Shown here: positions 22,154-31,053 of the stretch, piece after piece
How positions within the stretch are numbered: the first letter of the stretch is position 1
How the letters are laid out: each line of letters starts with the position of its first letter
Source of the DNA: Chloroflexota bacterium
Lineage (GTDB): Bacteria; Chloroflexota; Dormibacteria; Dormibacterales; Dormibacteraceae
DNA: 42,478 nt
Assembly: GCA_005889135.1 (NCBI GenBank)
Contig: VBEK01000003.1
Location: 1 to 42,478, forward strand
Reading direction: 5' to 3'
Program-made: the position numbers and the translations under genes
Notes under the pieces: generated by a model
The model's database searches: none
The model's input: only the letters and a program-made list of their open reading frames with translations
Told to the model about the DNA's origin: nothing

Positions 22154-24553
22154 TCAGGTGACAGGTGCGGCGGTCTTGACCTGAGCCTTGGCTTTGGTGG
22201 GCACGGTCACCCGCAGCCCGAACGCGTCCAGGCCGGGCTTGAGCGCGAGGATGCCGAACACCCACAGCCCGCGATCGCTGGGGATGTCGCCGCTGAGGTT
22301 CGAGGTCGTGAAGAAGACGGTCACGATCATCATCACCCCCGCGGTGGCGGGTGAAGCCCGTTTGATGCCGGTGTAGAAGTTGCCCGGGCTCAGCGACATG
22401 GGCACCGACCCGGCGAACGAGCCGAGACCAGTACCCAGGATCGGGTCCTGGCCGAGAAGACCCAGCCCGCGGTAGATCATCTTGTCGCGATCGCCCGGGC
22501 CGTTGTTCTGGAGGCTGATGAGGCGGTCGGTGATGCAGTAGCAGTAGCTGCTCGGTGTCCAGTGATAGGTGGCCGCGATCGCGCCACCGGTCAGAAGCAG
22601 CAGGCACAGCGGCAGCACGACGTAGCGATTGGCGAGTGCGCCGCGAATCGCACCCGGCGTGCCTCGAGTCTCGCGGACGTATTTCGACCCGGCCCAGTAG
22701 CCGGCGGAGAGCAGCAGCGCGAGCGCAAAGGCGACCAGTGACTGCCTAGCGCCCGCGAACATGATCCCGGCTGTGCCCAGGATTCCGACCGCGCCCGAAG
22801 CCCAGATGCTCTTCACGAGCCACGGCTGGATGGCGATCAGGACCGCGAGCGCGATCAGGTCGCCCTGCCAGCTGTAGCGGTCGGCCCCGAGGATCTTGTC
22901 TCCCAGCAGCGCGATGGTGATCAGCCCGACGACGCCGCCGATCGCCAGCTGCGACCCGGCGATCGGCCAGGCGTCCTCGACCTTGTTGACAATCATGGCC
23001 ACCGACGCGGCAAGCGGCAGTACGACGAAGACGAAGTACGTGTATTTCGCGGTGCCGTAGCTGAGCTGATCAGGAGTCAGGTGCAGGAGGTACTTGGTCC
23101 GCAGCCACGAGATGGTCATCCATGCGGCCACGGCGCCGACGTAACCGAGCATCACGAGATTTGTGCGATTCAGGCGCAGCGAGAACAGCGCCATCACGAC
23201 ATAGAGGAGAGAGATCAAAAGGGCGAGCGCCGGGCGCTGCGGTGAGCTCACCACGATGACGATGGGAAGCCCGGCCAGCAGCGCGAACCGCGCGAGGCCG
23301 GCCGGCGTGCGGTCGATCGGGTAGCCCAGGATCTCCGCGACGCGGTTCGCCTCCAGCATCGTGAGGCCGGCCAGCACCCACAGAGCCAGCACGAACGAAA
23401 GCACCGCGGCCGTGGTCGGATCGGCCACCCGCTGGAGCGCAAAGGCCAGGGCCAGGGCCAGCGCGAACGACACGCCCAGGTTGCGCGCGTTGATCGGCGC
23501 CACGTGACGCGCGTCGATGACGCTGCGCAGGGTTATGTAGGAAGCCCACGGAAGCGCGCCGATCAGGGTGAGCCGGAGCACGTCGACCCCGCCCGAGAAG
23601 TTGGGGCCCAGGTAGAGGTTCACGATCTGGCCGGCGAACACCTCGAGCAGGACGACCAGGACAAGCGTCGCGGCCAGGGTGATGCCCACGACCTCGACCA
23701 CCTCGTTGCGCAGCTGCCCCACCTTGCCCGCAGCGAGCAGGCGCGCGGCCAGCGGGAGGAGAAGGAAGCTGACCGGCGTCAGCCCAGATCCGATCATGCT
23801 CACCGCCGCCACTCCAAAGGCGACGATTCCCGCGACCCTGATGTCGGTGGCGTGGGCGACAAGGATGCCGGGCATCGCGAAAAGCCCAAGCGAGAAAAGG
23901 TCACCGGGCATACGCGGCACGCCGAACTGCAGGAGCTCGCGCAGGCGCTCGCGGAGGGCCGTGAACCGCAGCGGCAGCCGGACCAGGAAGACGCCGGCCA
24001 CGGCGGTCCACCCGATGCCCATCGCCGCCAGGATCGTGAGCACCGATCCTTGGAAGGCCACGATCGCGCCGAGCGGCAGCAAACCCAGGTTGACCGCCAT
24101 CAGCACGTTGGCCTCCTGGATCCGGTTGAGGCCGCGCAGATAGCTGTACGTCAGCGAGTGCACGCCCGCCCCGGCGATGAGCGGGGGCAGCGCCAGGATC
24201 AAGCTCGTGTAGGCCGACGACCCGAAGAAGACCTCTCCCCAGAACGTCGTGGCGACCAGCAGCACGACGCTGACCACGGCGACTGCGCCGGCCAGGATGA
24301 TCAGCGCGGCGGCGGCAAAGCTGGGCGACTTGCCTGACTCCTCGGCCTCCGCGTAGGAGGCATACCTCGCAAGGCCGAGGTCGGCGCCCAGCACGGCGAG
24401 CGGCGCAAGCAGGGACAGGGTGCGGCGCGAAAGCGAGTATTCGCCGAAGCCCTCGGTGCCCGCATACGCGGCGACGAGACGGAAGGACAGCAGGTAGCTG
24501 ACGATGACGATCCCCTCGGCCATGAACGTCGTGAGGTAGTTGCGGCGCTTCAC
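22154..24553 (-). CDS. Wzx flippase - Wzy polymerase/ligase-like fusion protein
   Basis: 799 residues, about twice the length of either family. Residues about 1-435 resemble a Polysacc_synt/MATE flippase: MAEGIVIVSYLLSFRLVAAY, SLSRRTLSLLAPLAVLGADLG, then paired helices with YLRGLNRIQEANVLM and LYLGPNFSGGVDVLR. Residues about 455-775 resemble an O-antigen ligase/polymerase: SYGTAKYTYFVFVVLPLA, ARQSLVAFALALLLS, MIYRGLGLLGQDPILGTGLGSF and FFTTSNLSGDIPSDRGLW. Between the last two motifs the expected PHN loop and its helices are absent. GTG start at 24553 overlaps the GT4 stop (GTGA), with AAGGAG 11 bases before. It would couple flipping of the lipid-linked unit with its transfer. Confidence 0.85.
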   Translation of the reverse strand: MKRRNYLTTFMAEGIVIVSYLLSFRLVAAYAGTEGFGEYSLSRRTLSLLAPLAVLGADLGLARYASYAEAEESGKSPSFAAAALIILAGAVAVVSVVLLVATTFWGEVFFGSSAYTSLILALPPLIAGAGVHSLTYSYLRGLNRIQEANVLMAVNLGLLPLGAIVAFQGSVLTILAAMGIGWTAVAGVFLVRLPLRFTALRERLRELLQFGVPRMPGDLFSLGLFAMPGILVAHATDIRVAGIVAFGVAAVSMIGSGLTPVSFLLLPLAARLLAAGKVGQLRNEVVEVVGITLAATLVLVVLLEVFAGQIVNLYLGPNFSGGVDVLRLTLIGALPWASYITLRSVIDARHVAPINARNLGVSFALALALAFALQRVADPTTAAVLSFVLALWVLAGLTMLEANRVAEILGYPIDRTPAGLARFALLAGLPIVIVVSSPQRPALALLISLLYVVMALFSLRLNRTNLVMLGYVGAVAAWMTISWLRTKYLLHLTPDQLSYGTAKYTYFVFVVLPLAASVAMIVNKVEDAWPIAGSQLAIGGVVGLITIALLGDKILGADRYSWQGDLIALAVLIAIQPWLVKSIWASGAVGILGTAGIMFAGARQSLVAFALALLLSAGYWAGSKYVRETRGTPGAIRGALANRYVVLPLCLLLLTGGAIAATYHWTPSSYCYCITDRLISLQNNGPGDRDKMIYRGLGLLGQDPILGTGLGSFAGSVPMSLSPGNFYTGIKRASPATAGVMMIVTVFFTTSNLSGDIPSDRGLWVFGILALKPGLDAFGLRVTVPTKAKAQVKTAAPVT

Positions 24554-25770
24554 GCGGGCACAGGCTCCTTCTCGAACACCTCGAGCAGGCGCTCGGCAAG
24601 CTTCGGGATGTTGTGGTGCTCGAGCAGGTAGCGGCGGCCGCGCTCTCCCATCTCCATCCGCTCGACGGGCGTCAGGGCAACGAGTCGCTCGATCGCATCA
24701 GCCAGGACCTCCGGGTCGCCCGGCGGGACGCTGAAGCCGGCCTGCGCTTCTTTGACCGGGTCGTAGGTCGATTTGCCAAAGAAGACGATCGGCCTGCCGG
24801 CCGCGAGGTAATCGGTCAGCTTGTTGAGGCTGATGCCGAACCTGTACAGGGGCAGGTCGCGCAGGCCGTAGATGAAGGCATCGGCGCCGGCCATGGTGCG
24901 TGCCACCTCGCGCTTGGGCACGGCCGGCGGGAACTCCACGTTGTCCAGCTCCAGCGAGCGGGCCCGCTCCATGAGGCGCCCGCGTTCCTGGCCCGACCCG
25001 ACGAGAAGAAACTTGATGTCGCCACGGCCTCTGCGCGCGAGCACCGTCGCGGCGTCGAGGATGCTGTCGATCGAGTTCGAGGCCACAAACCCTCCGAGGA
25101 ACATGATCCGGAATGGGCGGCCGGGAGCGCCTCGATACGGCTCGAGCTCTTCGTAGCGCTCGAGCTCGACGCCGTGCGGCACCCAAAGGATCTTGGATGT
25201 CGAAATGCCTTGCGACTTGACGTACTCGTCGGTGTGCCGCCACAGCATGACGATGCGTTCCGCGTGGCGGAAGAGGTGTCGCTCCAGGCGGCGCATGGCG
25301 CGTGCCGTCCGGCCCTCTGGGCTCAGGAGTCCGAAGTCGATCAGCGTCTGTGGCCACAGGTCGGTCACCTCGAAAAAGAAACGAGCCCGCCTGATCCGTG
25401 CGAGGTAGAACCCGGCCAGCGCGGCAAGCGGGTGCACGGACACGCCGACGACGACCTCGGGCCGCTCGCGGCGGACCAGGCCTGAGATGAATGCGAGGGT
25501 GCTGAAAACGACCATGTTCAAGACGCGGCGCCAATCGTTGGCGTGGTATGAGTTGGCGGCGATCCATACGTAACGCACGCCCTCGATGTCCTCGTCTCGC
25601 CACAGCCGCCAACCGAGCTTGCGCACGTAGCGGAAGTGGTAGTGGCTGAACGCGCACACGAAGATCGTCGTCGGGTGACCCTTCTCGACCATCCGCTTGG
25701 CGATGTCGAAGCTGCGCGTGGCGAGGCCGTCGGGCGGGTCGGCGTAGTGGTTGACGATCCAGATCCGCAT
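24550..25770 (-). CDS. GT4-family glycosyltransferase (WbuB-like)
   Basis: 406 residues from the ATG at 25770; the frame continues upstream through the dehydrogenase gene, but the conserved start MRIWIVNHYADPPDGLATR fixes the beginning. FFEVTDLWPQTLIDFGLL, WVPHGVELERYE, FRIMFLGGFVASNSID and ISLNKLTDYLAAGRPIVFF (donor loop) complete the GT-B pattern. It is 14 bases after the dehydrogenase stop and coupled by GTGA to the Wzx-Wzy fusion. Comparable enzymes add an N-acetyl-hexosamine or a uronic acid to the lipid-linked acceptor; which one is not visible. Confidence 0.92.
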   Translation of the reverse strand: MRIWIVNHYADPPDGLATRSFDIAKRMVEKGHPTTIFVCAFSHYHFRYVRKLGWRLWRDEDIEGVRYVWIAANSYHANDWRRVLNMVVFSTLAFISGLVRRERPEVVVGVSVHPLAALAGFYLARIRRARFFFEVTDLWPQTLIDFGLLSPEGRTARAMRRLERHLFRHAERIVMLWRHTDEYVKSQGISTSKILWVPHGVELERYEELEPYRGAPGRPFRIMFLGGFVASNSIDSILDAATVLARRGRGDIKFLLVGSGQERGRLMERARSLELDNVEFPPAVPKREVARTMAGADAFIYGLRDLPLYRFGISLNKLTDYLAAGRPIVFFGKSTYDPVKEAQAGFSVPPGDPEVLADAIERLVALTPVERMEMGERGRRYLLEHHNIPKLAERLLEVFEKEPVPA

Positions 25771-25784
25771 GGCGCGGAGGCCGC

Positions 25785-26948
25785 CTACCGGTTGGGGCTC
25801 GAGATCGATTCTGTCGCCTCGACTGCGCCACGAACCAGGTCGATCAGGATGGGGCTCAACGGCCGCAGCGCATCGATGTCCGTGTTGCGGTGCTTGAGCG
25901 CGACGACGACTGCATCGAACTGCTGATCCCGGGGAAGCTCGCGTACCAGCGGCAGGTCTTCGGGAAAACCTTTCGCGTCGACGATCGGGTCGAAGACGAC
26001 CACGTCGTGCTCGCGGGCCAGTCCGCGCGAGAAGGCGAGCGCCGCGGAGGCGCGTGCGTCTGGATAGTTCGGCTTGTAAGCCGCGCCGACGACCAGGATC
26101 CTGGCCCGCTTGATCCCGCCGGCGGCCAGCAGCCGGCGGACATGCTCGGCGACCCTCTTCACAACCTGCTCGTTGCCGTTGACCGCATCGCGCAGGATCG
26201 GCATCTCGACCCCGCTGTCCTTGGCCGCGTCGAGCAGGTAGCGGGGCATGGTCGGTATGCAGGTGCCGCCGGCGCCAACGCCCGGCTGGTGGGGCATGAA
26301 GGCGAAAGGCTTGGTGGCGGCGGCGTCGATGACATCGGCGGCCACGATGCCGATGCGGCGGCAAAGCTCGGCGAACTCGTTGATGAAGGAGATGTTGACC
26401 AGGCGGAAGGAGTTCTCCAGCAGCTTGGACGCCTCGGCCACCTCCACCGGTTCGACCGGGTGGACGGGAACTTTCGCCCGCCCGTACAGGTTGGTGGTGG
26501 CCTCCAGCGCTTCCGGGCTCAGCGCGCCGACGACGCGCGGGATCTCGCCCAGCTCCGTGCCGCGTCCGGGGTCGAACCGCTCGGGAGCGTGCGCGACGAA
26601 GCGGCCGTGGCGGCCCAGCCGGGCGGCGAAGTGCTTGGTGAAGCCGATCGGGACCGTGCTGGCGATGACGATCAGCCTCTCCCTCACGCCCAGGCGCTGC
26701 GCCACGTCGACGAAGTGGTCGAACGCCTGCATGCTGTTCTCGCCCGACGGGGCGAGGTTGGGCAGGCAGAGGATCAGGGCCTCGGCCGGCTCGAGCTCTT
26801 CGATCCGGGTCGTCCCGCCGAGCGATCTGGCGCGCGGCTCCGAGATGTCGTAGCCGATCGGATCGAGGCCGGCGCGCTGCCAGAGGGCCAGCTCCTGCGC
26901 TCCGATCGTGCCCAGGCCGACGACTCCGACGCGTGACACGGTATCCAC
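25785..26948 (-). CDS. UDP-sugar 6-dehydrogenase, short branch
   Basis: 387 residues, shorter than typical UDP-glucose or UDP-ManNAc dehydrogenases (about 420-460). VGVVGLGTIGAQELALW is the N-terminal NAD site, EASKLLENSFRLVNISFINE carries the catalytic Lys region, GVGAGGTCIPTMP places the thiol at Cys230, and ILVVGAAYKPNYPDAR opens the C-terminal domain. The family oxidises the C6 hydroxyl to a carboxylate. The N-terminal domain looks trimmed between the first Rossmann strands and LILCLPNL. GTG start at 26948. A second, longer dehydrogenase lies at 28824-30200; the two share only family motifs by eye, so they probably act on different sugars. Confidence 0.9.
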   Translation of the reverse strand: MDTVSRVGVVGLGTIGAQELALWQRAGLDPIGYDISEPRARSLGGTTRIEELEPAEALILCLPNLAPSGENSMQAFDHFVDVAQRLGVRERLIVIASTVPIGFTKHFAARLGRHGRFVAHAPERFDPGRGTELGEIPRVVGALSPEALEATTNLYGRAKVPVHPVEPVEVAEASKLLENSFRLVNISFINEFAELCRRIGIVAADVIDAAATKPFAFMPHQPGVGAGGTCIPTMPRYLLDAAKDSGVEMPILRDAVNGNEQVVKRVAEHVRRLLAAGGIKRARILVVGAAYKPNYPDARASAALAFSRGLAREHDVVVFDPIVDAKGFPEDLPLVRELPRDQQFDAVVVALKHRNTDIDALRPLSPILIDLVRGAVEATESISSPNR

Positions 26949-27075
26949 GTGGTGGGTGATTACGGTATCAGGCAGTTAACGGCCGAGCTCTGGCGCGTCC
27001 CACACCCTGCCCCTCCGTCGGCTGCCCTCCGGCCCTTCTGGCCACCTCGCCATGAAAGCGAAGGATCGGCGCCAT

Positions 27076-27104
27076 CCCATGAATGGGGAGGGCCTTAGTA
27101 AGAT
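27076..27104 (+). promoter_or_regulatory. Possible NUDIX-gene promoter with a small inverted repeat
   Basis: In the 168-base divergent gap (26949-27116), CCCAT-GA-ATGGG (27076-27087) is a perfect 5-base inverted repeat. Eleven bases on lies TAAGAT (27099-27104, four of six -10 bases), 12 bases before the ATG at 27117. There is no clear -35. The repeat overlaps where a -35 would lie, so it could be an operator, but short repeats of this size occur by chance. Confidence 0.25.
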
Positions 27105-27116
27105 TTGTGCCCTCGA

Positions 27117-27731
27117 ATGAAGGGCCCTGCGACTCCCCTGGTCGGGAGTGGTGACCCTGCGGGCGGGAGTGACTGGGTGGTGGAGTCGACCACGAGCCTC
27201 CTCCGGCGGGAACCGTGGATTGAGGTGTTTGAGGAGCACATACGGCTCCCGGACGGGCGCCTGGTGGACGACTTCTACACGATCCGTCTGCGTAACTTCG
27301 TCGTCGTTGCGCCGTTGACGGACGAAGGCGAATTGGTCGTGGTGCGACACTACCGGCATGGTCCCAAGCACATGACGTACTCGCTGCCCTCAGGTTTCAT
27401 CGAAGGCGACGAGACCCCCGCGGCGGCGGCACGCCGCGAGCTGCTGGAGGAGACGGGTTACGCCGCCGACCAGTGGTCCGCGCTGGGCAGCTACGTGGTC
27501 GACGGCAACCGGCGCTGCGGGGTCGAGCACGTTTTCCTGGCGACGGGCGCCAGGCGGGTCGGCGTGCCCTCATCGCACGACCTGGCGGAGAGCGTTGTGG
27601 CTCTCAAGAGTGTCAAAGATGCGGTCGAAATGCTGTGGAGCGGTGATATAAGTGAGCTGGCGTCAGCTTCTGGCATCGCCCTTGCACTACTTCGGCAACA
27701 CGAAACAGCAAAATCCACCTCTGGAGCTTAG
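27117..27731 (+). CDS. NUDIX hydrolase, ADP-sugar pyrophosphatase-like
   Basis: 204 residues from ATG 27117 (TTG 27105 is the longer option). The complete NUDIX box, G-x5-E-x7-RELLEETGY, is at residues 93-115, preceded by VVVRHYRHGPKHMTYSLP, the R-Q/H-Y-R-x-G signature near the N-terminus of ADP-ribose/ADP-sugar pyrophosphatases. It hydrolyses a nucleoside diphosphate linked to a sugar or other group. It is followed within four bases by the SDR epimerase, so it is probably co-transcribed with sugar-nucleotide genes and could limit or recycle a nucleotide sugar. The direct substrate is unknown. Confidence 0.9.
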   Translation: MKGPATPLVGSGDPAGGSDWVVESTTSLLRREPWIEVFEEHIRLPDGRLVDDFYTIRLRNFVVVAPLTDEGELVVVRHYRHGPKHMTYSLPSGFIEGDETPAAAARRELLEETGYAADQWSALGSYVVDGNRRCGVEHVFLATGARRVGVPSSHDLAESVVALKSVKDAVEMLWSGDISELASASGIALALLRQHETAKSTSGA

Positions 27732-27735
27732 GCAG

Positions 27736-28827
27736 TTGACGCAAAACAAGAACCAACACGGCAAGGCACTCGACTGGTCAGGCAAGAGCGTGCTCGTGAC
27801 CGGCGGGGCATCGTTCATCGGATCGCACGTCGTCGACCGGCTGGTTGAGCGCGGCGTTCGCCACGTGCGGGTCGTCGACGACCTTTCCAGCGGAACGGTG
27901 GACAACATCCGCACCCATCTGGACACCGGAGTCGTCGAGCTCATGCAGGCCGACCTACTCGCGCCTGGAGCGACCGACGCGGCGTGCCACGGCGTCGACT
28001 ACGTCTTCCACCTGGCGGCCATCCACGGCGGCCGGGGTTACGTGGAGATGCACGATGCGGAGTGCGGCAGGAACCTCGTCATGGACGGGCTCATGGTCAA
28101 GTCCGCCATCGACGCCGACGTCGACAAGTTCGTGTTCGCGTCATCCGGCTGCGTGTACCCCAACTACATCCAGCAGGACATCTCCAAGGAGCTCTACCTG
28201 ACCGAGGAGATGGTGGGACCGCCGTACGACTCAGACCATATGTACGGCTGGGCCAAGCTGATGGGCGAGCTTTCGCTGCAGTCATGGTACCGGCAGGTCG
28301 GGCTGCGGTCGGTCTCGTGCCGCCTGTTCACCGTCTACGGTGAGCGCGGCGTCGAGAACCACGCCGTGATCGCGATGATCGCGCGCGCGTTCATCGACCA
28401 GAACCCCTTCGAGGTGTGGGGCGACGGCACGCAGATCCGCAACTGGACATACGTCGGCGACATCGCGGACGGGATGGTCGCCGCCGCCGAGAGCGACGTC
28501 GTCGATGGCACACCCATCAACCTCGGCACGATGGAGCGGACACGCGTCATCGACGCGGTCCAGGAGGTGCTCCGCTATACCGGTAAGAAGGCCGAGATCA
28601 AATTCCTCAAGCACATGCCGACCGGACCGCTGAACCGCGTCGCGAGCAACCAGCGGGCCAAGGAGCTGATCGGCTGGAGCCCGAAGATGAAGTTCTTCGA
28701 CGGCCTGCACAGGACGATCGACTGGTACAACTCGACCAAGGACCCCGACGTCGTCCGCGGTTATTTCGGCCGCATGCTCACGGAGCGTGGTGAGACCAAA
28801 GCCGAGCCGGCAGGGAAGCGGTCATGA
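27736..28827 (+). CDS. Extended-SDR NAD-dependent nucleotide-sugar epimerase/dehydratase
   Basis: 363 residues from TTG 27736. GGAG nine bases upstream supports this start over the GTG at 27652, which lies inside the NUDIX gene. VLVTGGASFIGSHVVDRL is the NAD site; FHLAAIHGGRGYVEMH, ASSGCVYPNY and MYGWAKLMGE (Tyr170, Lys174) are the catalytic parts of a 4-epimerase/GDP-mannose 3,5-epimerase-type enzyme. GVENHAVIAMI and VWGDGTQIRNWTYVGD match nucleotide-sugar binding. Whether it is an epimerase or a dehydratase cannot be settled from the motifs. Its stop overlaps the dehydrogenase start (ATGA, 28824-28827). Confidence 0.9.
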   Translation: MTQNKNQHGKALDWSGKSVLVTGGASFIGSHVVDRLVERGVRHVRVVDDLSSGTVDNIRTHLDTGVVELMQADLLAPGATDAACHGVDYVFHLAAIHGGRGYVEMHDAECGRNLVMDGLMVKSAIDADVDKFVFASSGCVYPNYIQQDISKELYLTEEMVGPPYDSDHMYGWAKLMGELSLQSWYRQVGLRSVSCRLFTVYGERGVENHAVIAMIARAFIDQNPFEVWGDGTQIRNWTYVGDIADGMVAAAESDVVDGTPINLGTMERTRVIDAVQEVLRYTGKKAEIKFLKHMPTGPLNRVASNQRAKELIGWSPKMKFFDGLHRTIDWYNSTKDPDVVRGYFGRMLTERGETKAEPAGKRS

Positions 28828-30200
28828 CGAAACGCCCACCGGTTTCAATCATCGGTCTCGGCAAGCTCGGCGCCTGCATCGCCGCGTGCTTCGCCGACAA
28901 GGGGTTCACGGTGGTCGGCGCAGACGTGTCCGCGCGCACGGTTGACCTCGTCAACAAGGGCCAGGCGCCGGTGACGGAGCCCGGTCTTGCCGAGATGCTC
29001 CAGCGGGCGCACTCGCGTTTGCGCGCCACGCAGGACATAGCGGACGCTGTGAGCTCGACGGAGGCGACGCTGATCGTCGTGCCGACTCCCAGCACTGACG
29101 AGGGGGGTTTCACGATCACCTACGTGCTCGAGGCGGCAAAGTCGATCGGCAGGGCGCTGCGCAGCAAGCCCGCGTACCACCTGGTCGTGCTCACGAGCAC
29201 CGTCCTGCCGGGATCGACCGAGTACGGCATGATCCGGGTCCTGGAGCAGGAGTCCGGCAAGCGCTGCGGCAAGGACTTCGGCGTGTGCTACAGCCCCGAG
29301 TTCATCGCCCTGGGCCAGGTCATCAAAGACTTCCTGAACCCCGAGTTCCTGCTCATCGGCGAGTACGACGAGCGGTCAGGCGAGAAGCTCGCGGAGCTGT
29401 ACAGAGGGGTCGTCGACAACGAGCCGGAAGTGGCGCGGATGAGCCTGGTCAACGCGGAGCTGACCAAGATCTCGGTCAACGCATACGTGACGATGAGAAT
29501 CTCCTTCGCCAACATGGTCGCGGCGCTGAGTGAGCAGCTTCCGGGGGGAGACGTCGACACGGTGACATCCGCCCTGGGGCTCGACACGCGAATCGGCCGG
29601 CGCTATTTGAAAGGCGCGGTGGCCTACGGCGGTCCGTGCTTCCCGCGCGACAACCAGGCGCTGGCCTACCTGGCGCGCCAGCTGGGGCAGCGGGCGTCGC
29701 TCGCCGAGGCCGTGCACGACTTCAACGGCTCCACCAACGAGCGCCTCGCGACGCGCGTGCTGGGGATGGTTCCCGACGGCGGCTCGGTGGCGATCCTGGG
29801 CCTTTCCTACAAGCCCGATAGCAACGTGATCGAAGAGAGCGCCGGGTTCCTGCTGGCGAAGAGCCTGGTCGGCTCGGGCGCCAGCGTGACCGTCCACGAC
29901 CCCATGGCCATGGACTCGGCGCGCGGAGTTCTGGGCGACCAGGTGGTCTACGCGTCGAGCGTCGATGAAGCCATCACAGAAAAGGACGTGGTCGTGATCA
30001 TGAACCCGGACCGCGCCTACGCCGGCCTCGACCTGGCGAAGGTCCCGGAGTCGACGATGGTGGTGGACGCGTGGCGGCTCCTGCGCAAGCAAGCGGGCGA
30101 CCGGCCCAACTACGTCGGACTTGGGCTCGGGGACGACAACCAGCGCCTCCACAAGGCGCTGGCCGGCATGTGGACCGACCCGGCCCGCGCGCGGGGCTGA
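28824..30200 (+). CDS. UDP-glucose/GDP-mannose dehydrogenase family, long branch
   Basis: 458 residues. [20 protein letters not shown] is the NAD site, EPGLAEML and [15 protein letters not shown] are typical of the family, [20 protein letters not shown] carries the Lys/Asn region, [10 protein letters not shown] has the catalytic thiol (Cys272), and [16 protein letters not shown] opens the C-terminal domain. The enzyme makes a uronic acid nucleotide. AGGGA seven bases before the ATG is a good ribosome site. It follows an epimerase with an ATGA overlap, so a product of that epimerase may be its substrate, or both feed one glycan. Confidence 0.92.
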   Translation: MTKRPPVSIIGLGKLGACIAACFADKGFTVVGADVSARTVDLVNKGQAPVTEPGLAEMLQRAHSRLRATQDIADAVSSTEATLIVVPTPSTDEGGFTITYVLEAAKSIGRALRSKPAYHLVVLTSTVLPGSTEYGMIRVLEQESGKRCGKDFGVCYSPEFIALGQVIKDFLNPEFLLIGEYDERSGEKLAELYRGVVDNEPEVARMSLVNAELTKISVNAYVTMRISFANMVAALSEQLPGGDVDTVTSALGLDTRIGRRYLKGAVAYGGPCFPRDNQALAYLARQLGQRASLAEAVHDFNGSTNERLATRVLGMVPDGGSVAILGLSYKPDSNVIEESAGFLLAKSLVGSGASVTVHDPMAMDSARGVLGDQVVYASSVDEAITEKDVVVIMNPDRAYAGLDLAKVPESTMVVDAWRLLRKQAGDRPNYVGLGLGDDNQRLHKALAGMWTDPARARG

Positions 30201-30204
30201 CCTG

Positions 30205-31053
30205 ATGGCGGCGACCACGGGCGCCCCCTCGGTCATCGACCAGGTTCGCGCCTACTGGAGCCGGCGGCCCTGCAACATCAGGCACTCGACCAAGCCGGTC
30301 GGGACGCGCGAATACTTCGATGAGGTCGAGGCCCGGAAATATTTCGTCGAGCCGCACATCCCCGCCTTCGCGGACTTCGAAAGATGGCGTGGCAAGAAGG
30401 TGCTCGAGATCGGATGCGGCATCGGCACCGACTCGATCAACTTCGCCCGTGCGGGGGCCGACATCACGGTCGTGGACCTCTCCCACGAAAGCCTGGACGT
30501 GTGCAGGAAGCGGTTCGAGGTCTTCGGGCTGGAGGCGAACTTTTACGAGGGCGACGCAGAGCACCTGAGCGAGTTCGTGCCGGTCGAGAAGTACGACCTG
30601 ATCTACTCCTTTGGCGTGATTCATCACACGCCGCATCCCGAGCGGGTCATGGAGCAGCTCAGGCGGTACTGCAAGCCCGAGACGGAGCTGCGGCTGATGC
30701 TCTACACGAAGTGGTCATGGAAGGTGCTCTGGATCATCCTCACGTACGGGCACGGCGCAATCTGGAGATCAGATGAGCTGGTGTCGAGATACTCCGAGGC
30801 GCAGGAAGGAAGTCCGGTCACGTTCTATTACTCGTTCCGCGGCGTCCGGTACCTGTTGCGCGACGCGTACGACATCGTCGACATCCACAAGGACCACATC
30901 TTTCCCTACCGCATCGACAAGTACGTGAAGTACGAGTACCAGTGGGTGTGGTACTTCCGCTGGCTGCCGACGCCATGGTTCGAGTGGCTGGAAAGCCGGC
31001 TCGGCTGGCATACGTTGATCACCGCCCGTCCGAGGTCTGCCCAGACAGCGTGA
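30205..31053 (+). CDS. Class I SAM-dependent methyltransferase
   Basis: 282 residues from ATG 30205, four bases after the dehydrogenase stop. VLEIGCGIG at 66-74, [18 protein letters not shown] and [19 protein letters not shown] give the standard fold. The N-terminal leader with [12 protein letters not shown] and the C-terminal aromatic stretch ([16 protein letters not shown]) recur in methyltransferases of polysaccharide loci. The stop overlaps the next gene (GTGA, 31050-31053). Substrate unknown. Confidence 0.87.
   Translation: MAATTGAPSVIDQVRAYWSRRPCNIRHSTKPVGTREYFDEVEARKYFVEPHIPAFADFERWRGKKVLEIGCGIGTDSINFARAGADITVVDLSHESLDVCRKRFEVFGLEANFYEGDAEHLSEFVPVEKYDLIYSFGVIHHTPHPERVMEQLRRYCKPETELRLMLYTKWSWKVLWIILTYGHGAIWRSDELVSRYSEAQEGSPVTFYYSFRGVRYLLRDAYDIVDIHKDHIFPYRIDKYVKYEYQWVWYFRWLPTPWFEWLESRLGWHTLITARPRSAQTA

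Noticed and set aside
22300-22460. Frameshift that would restore the missing PHN loop in the fusion protein
   Set aside because: I read the other frames here and saw no PHN-like segment or extra helices, so a simple frameshift does not explain the gap.
26976-27371. 131-residue minus-strand frame in the divergent gap
   Set aside because: No motif, overlaps the NUDIX gene antisense and has no ribosome site or promoter.
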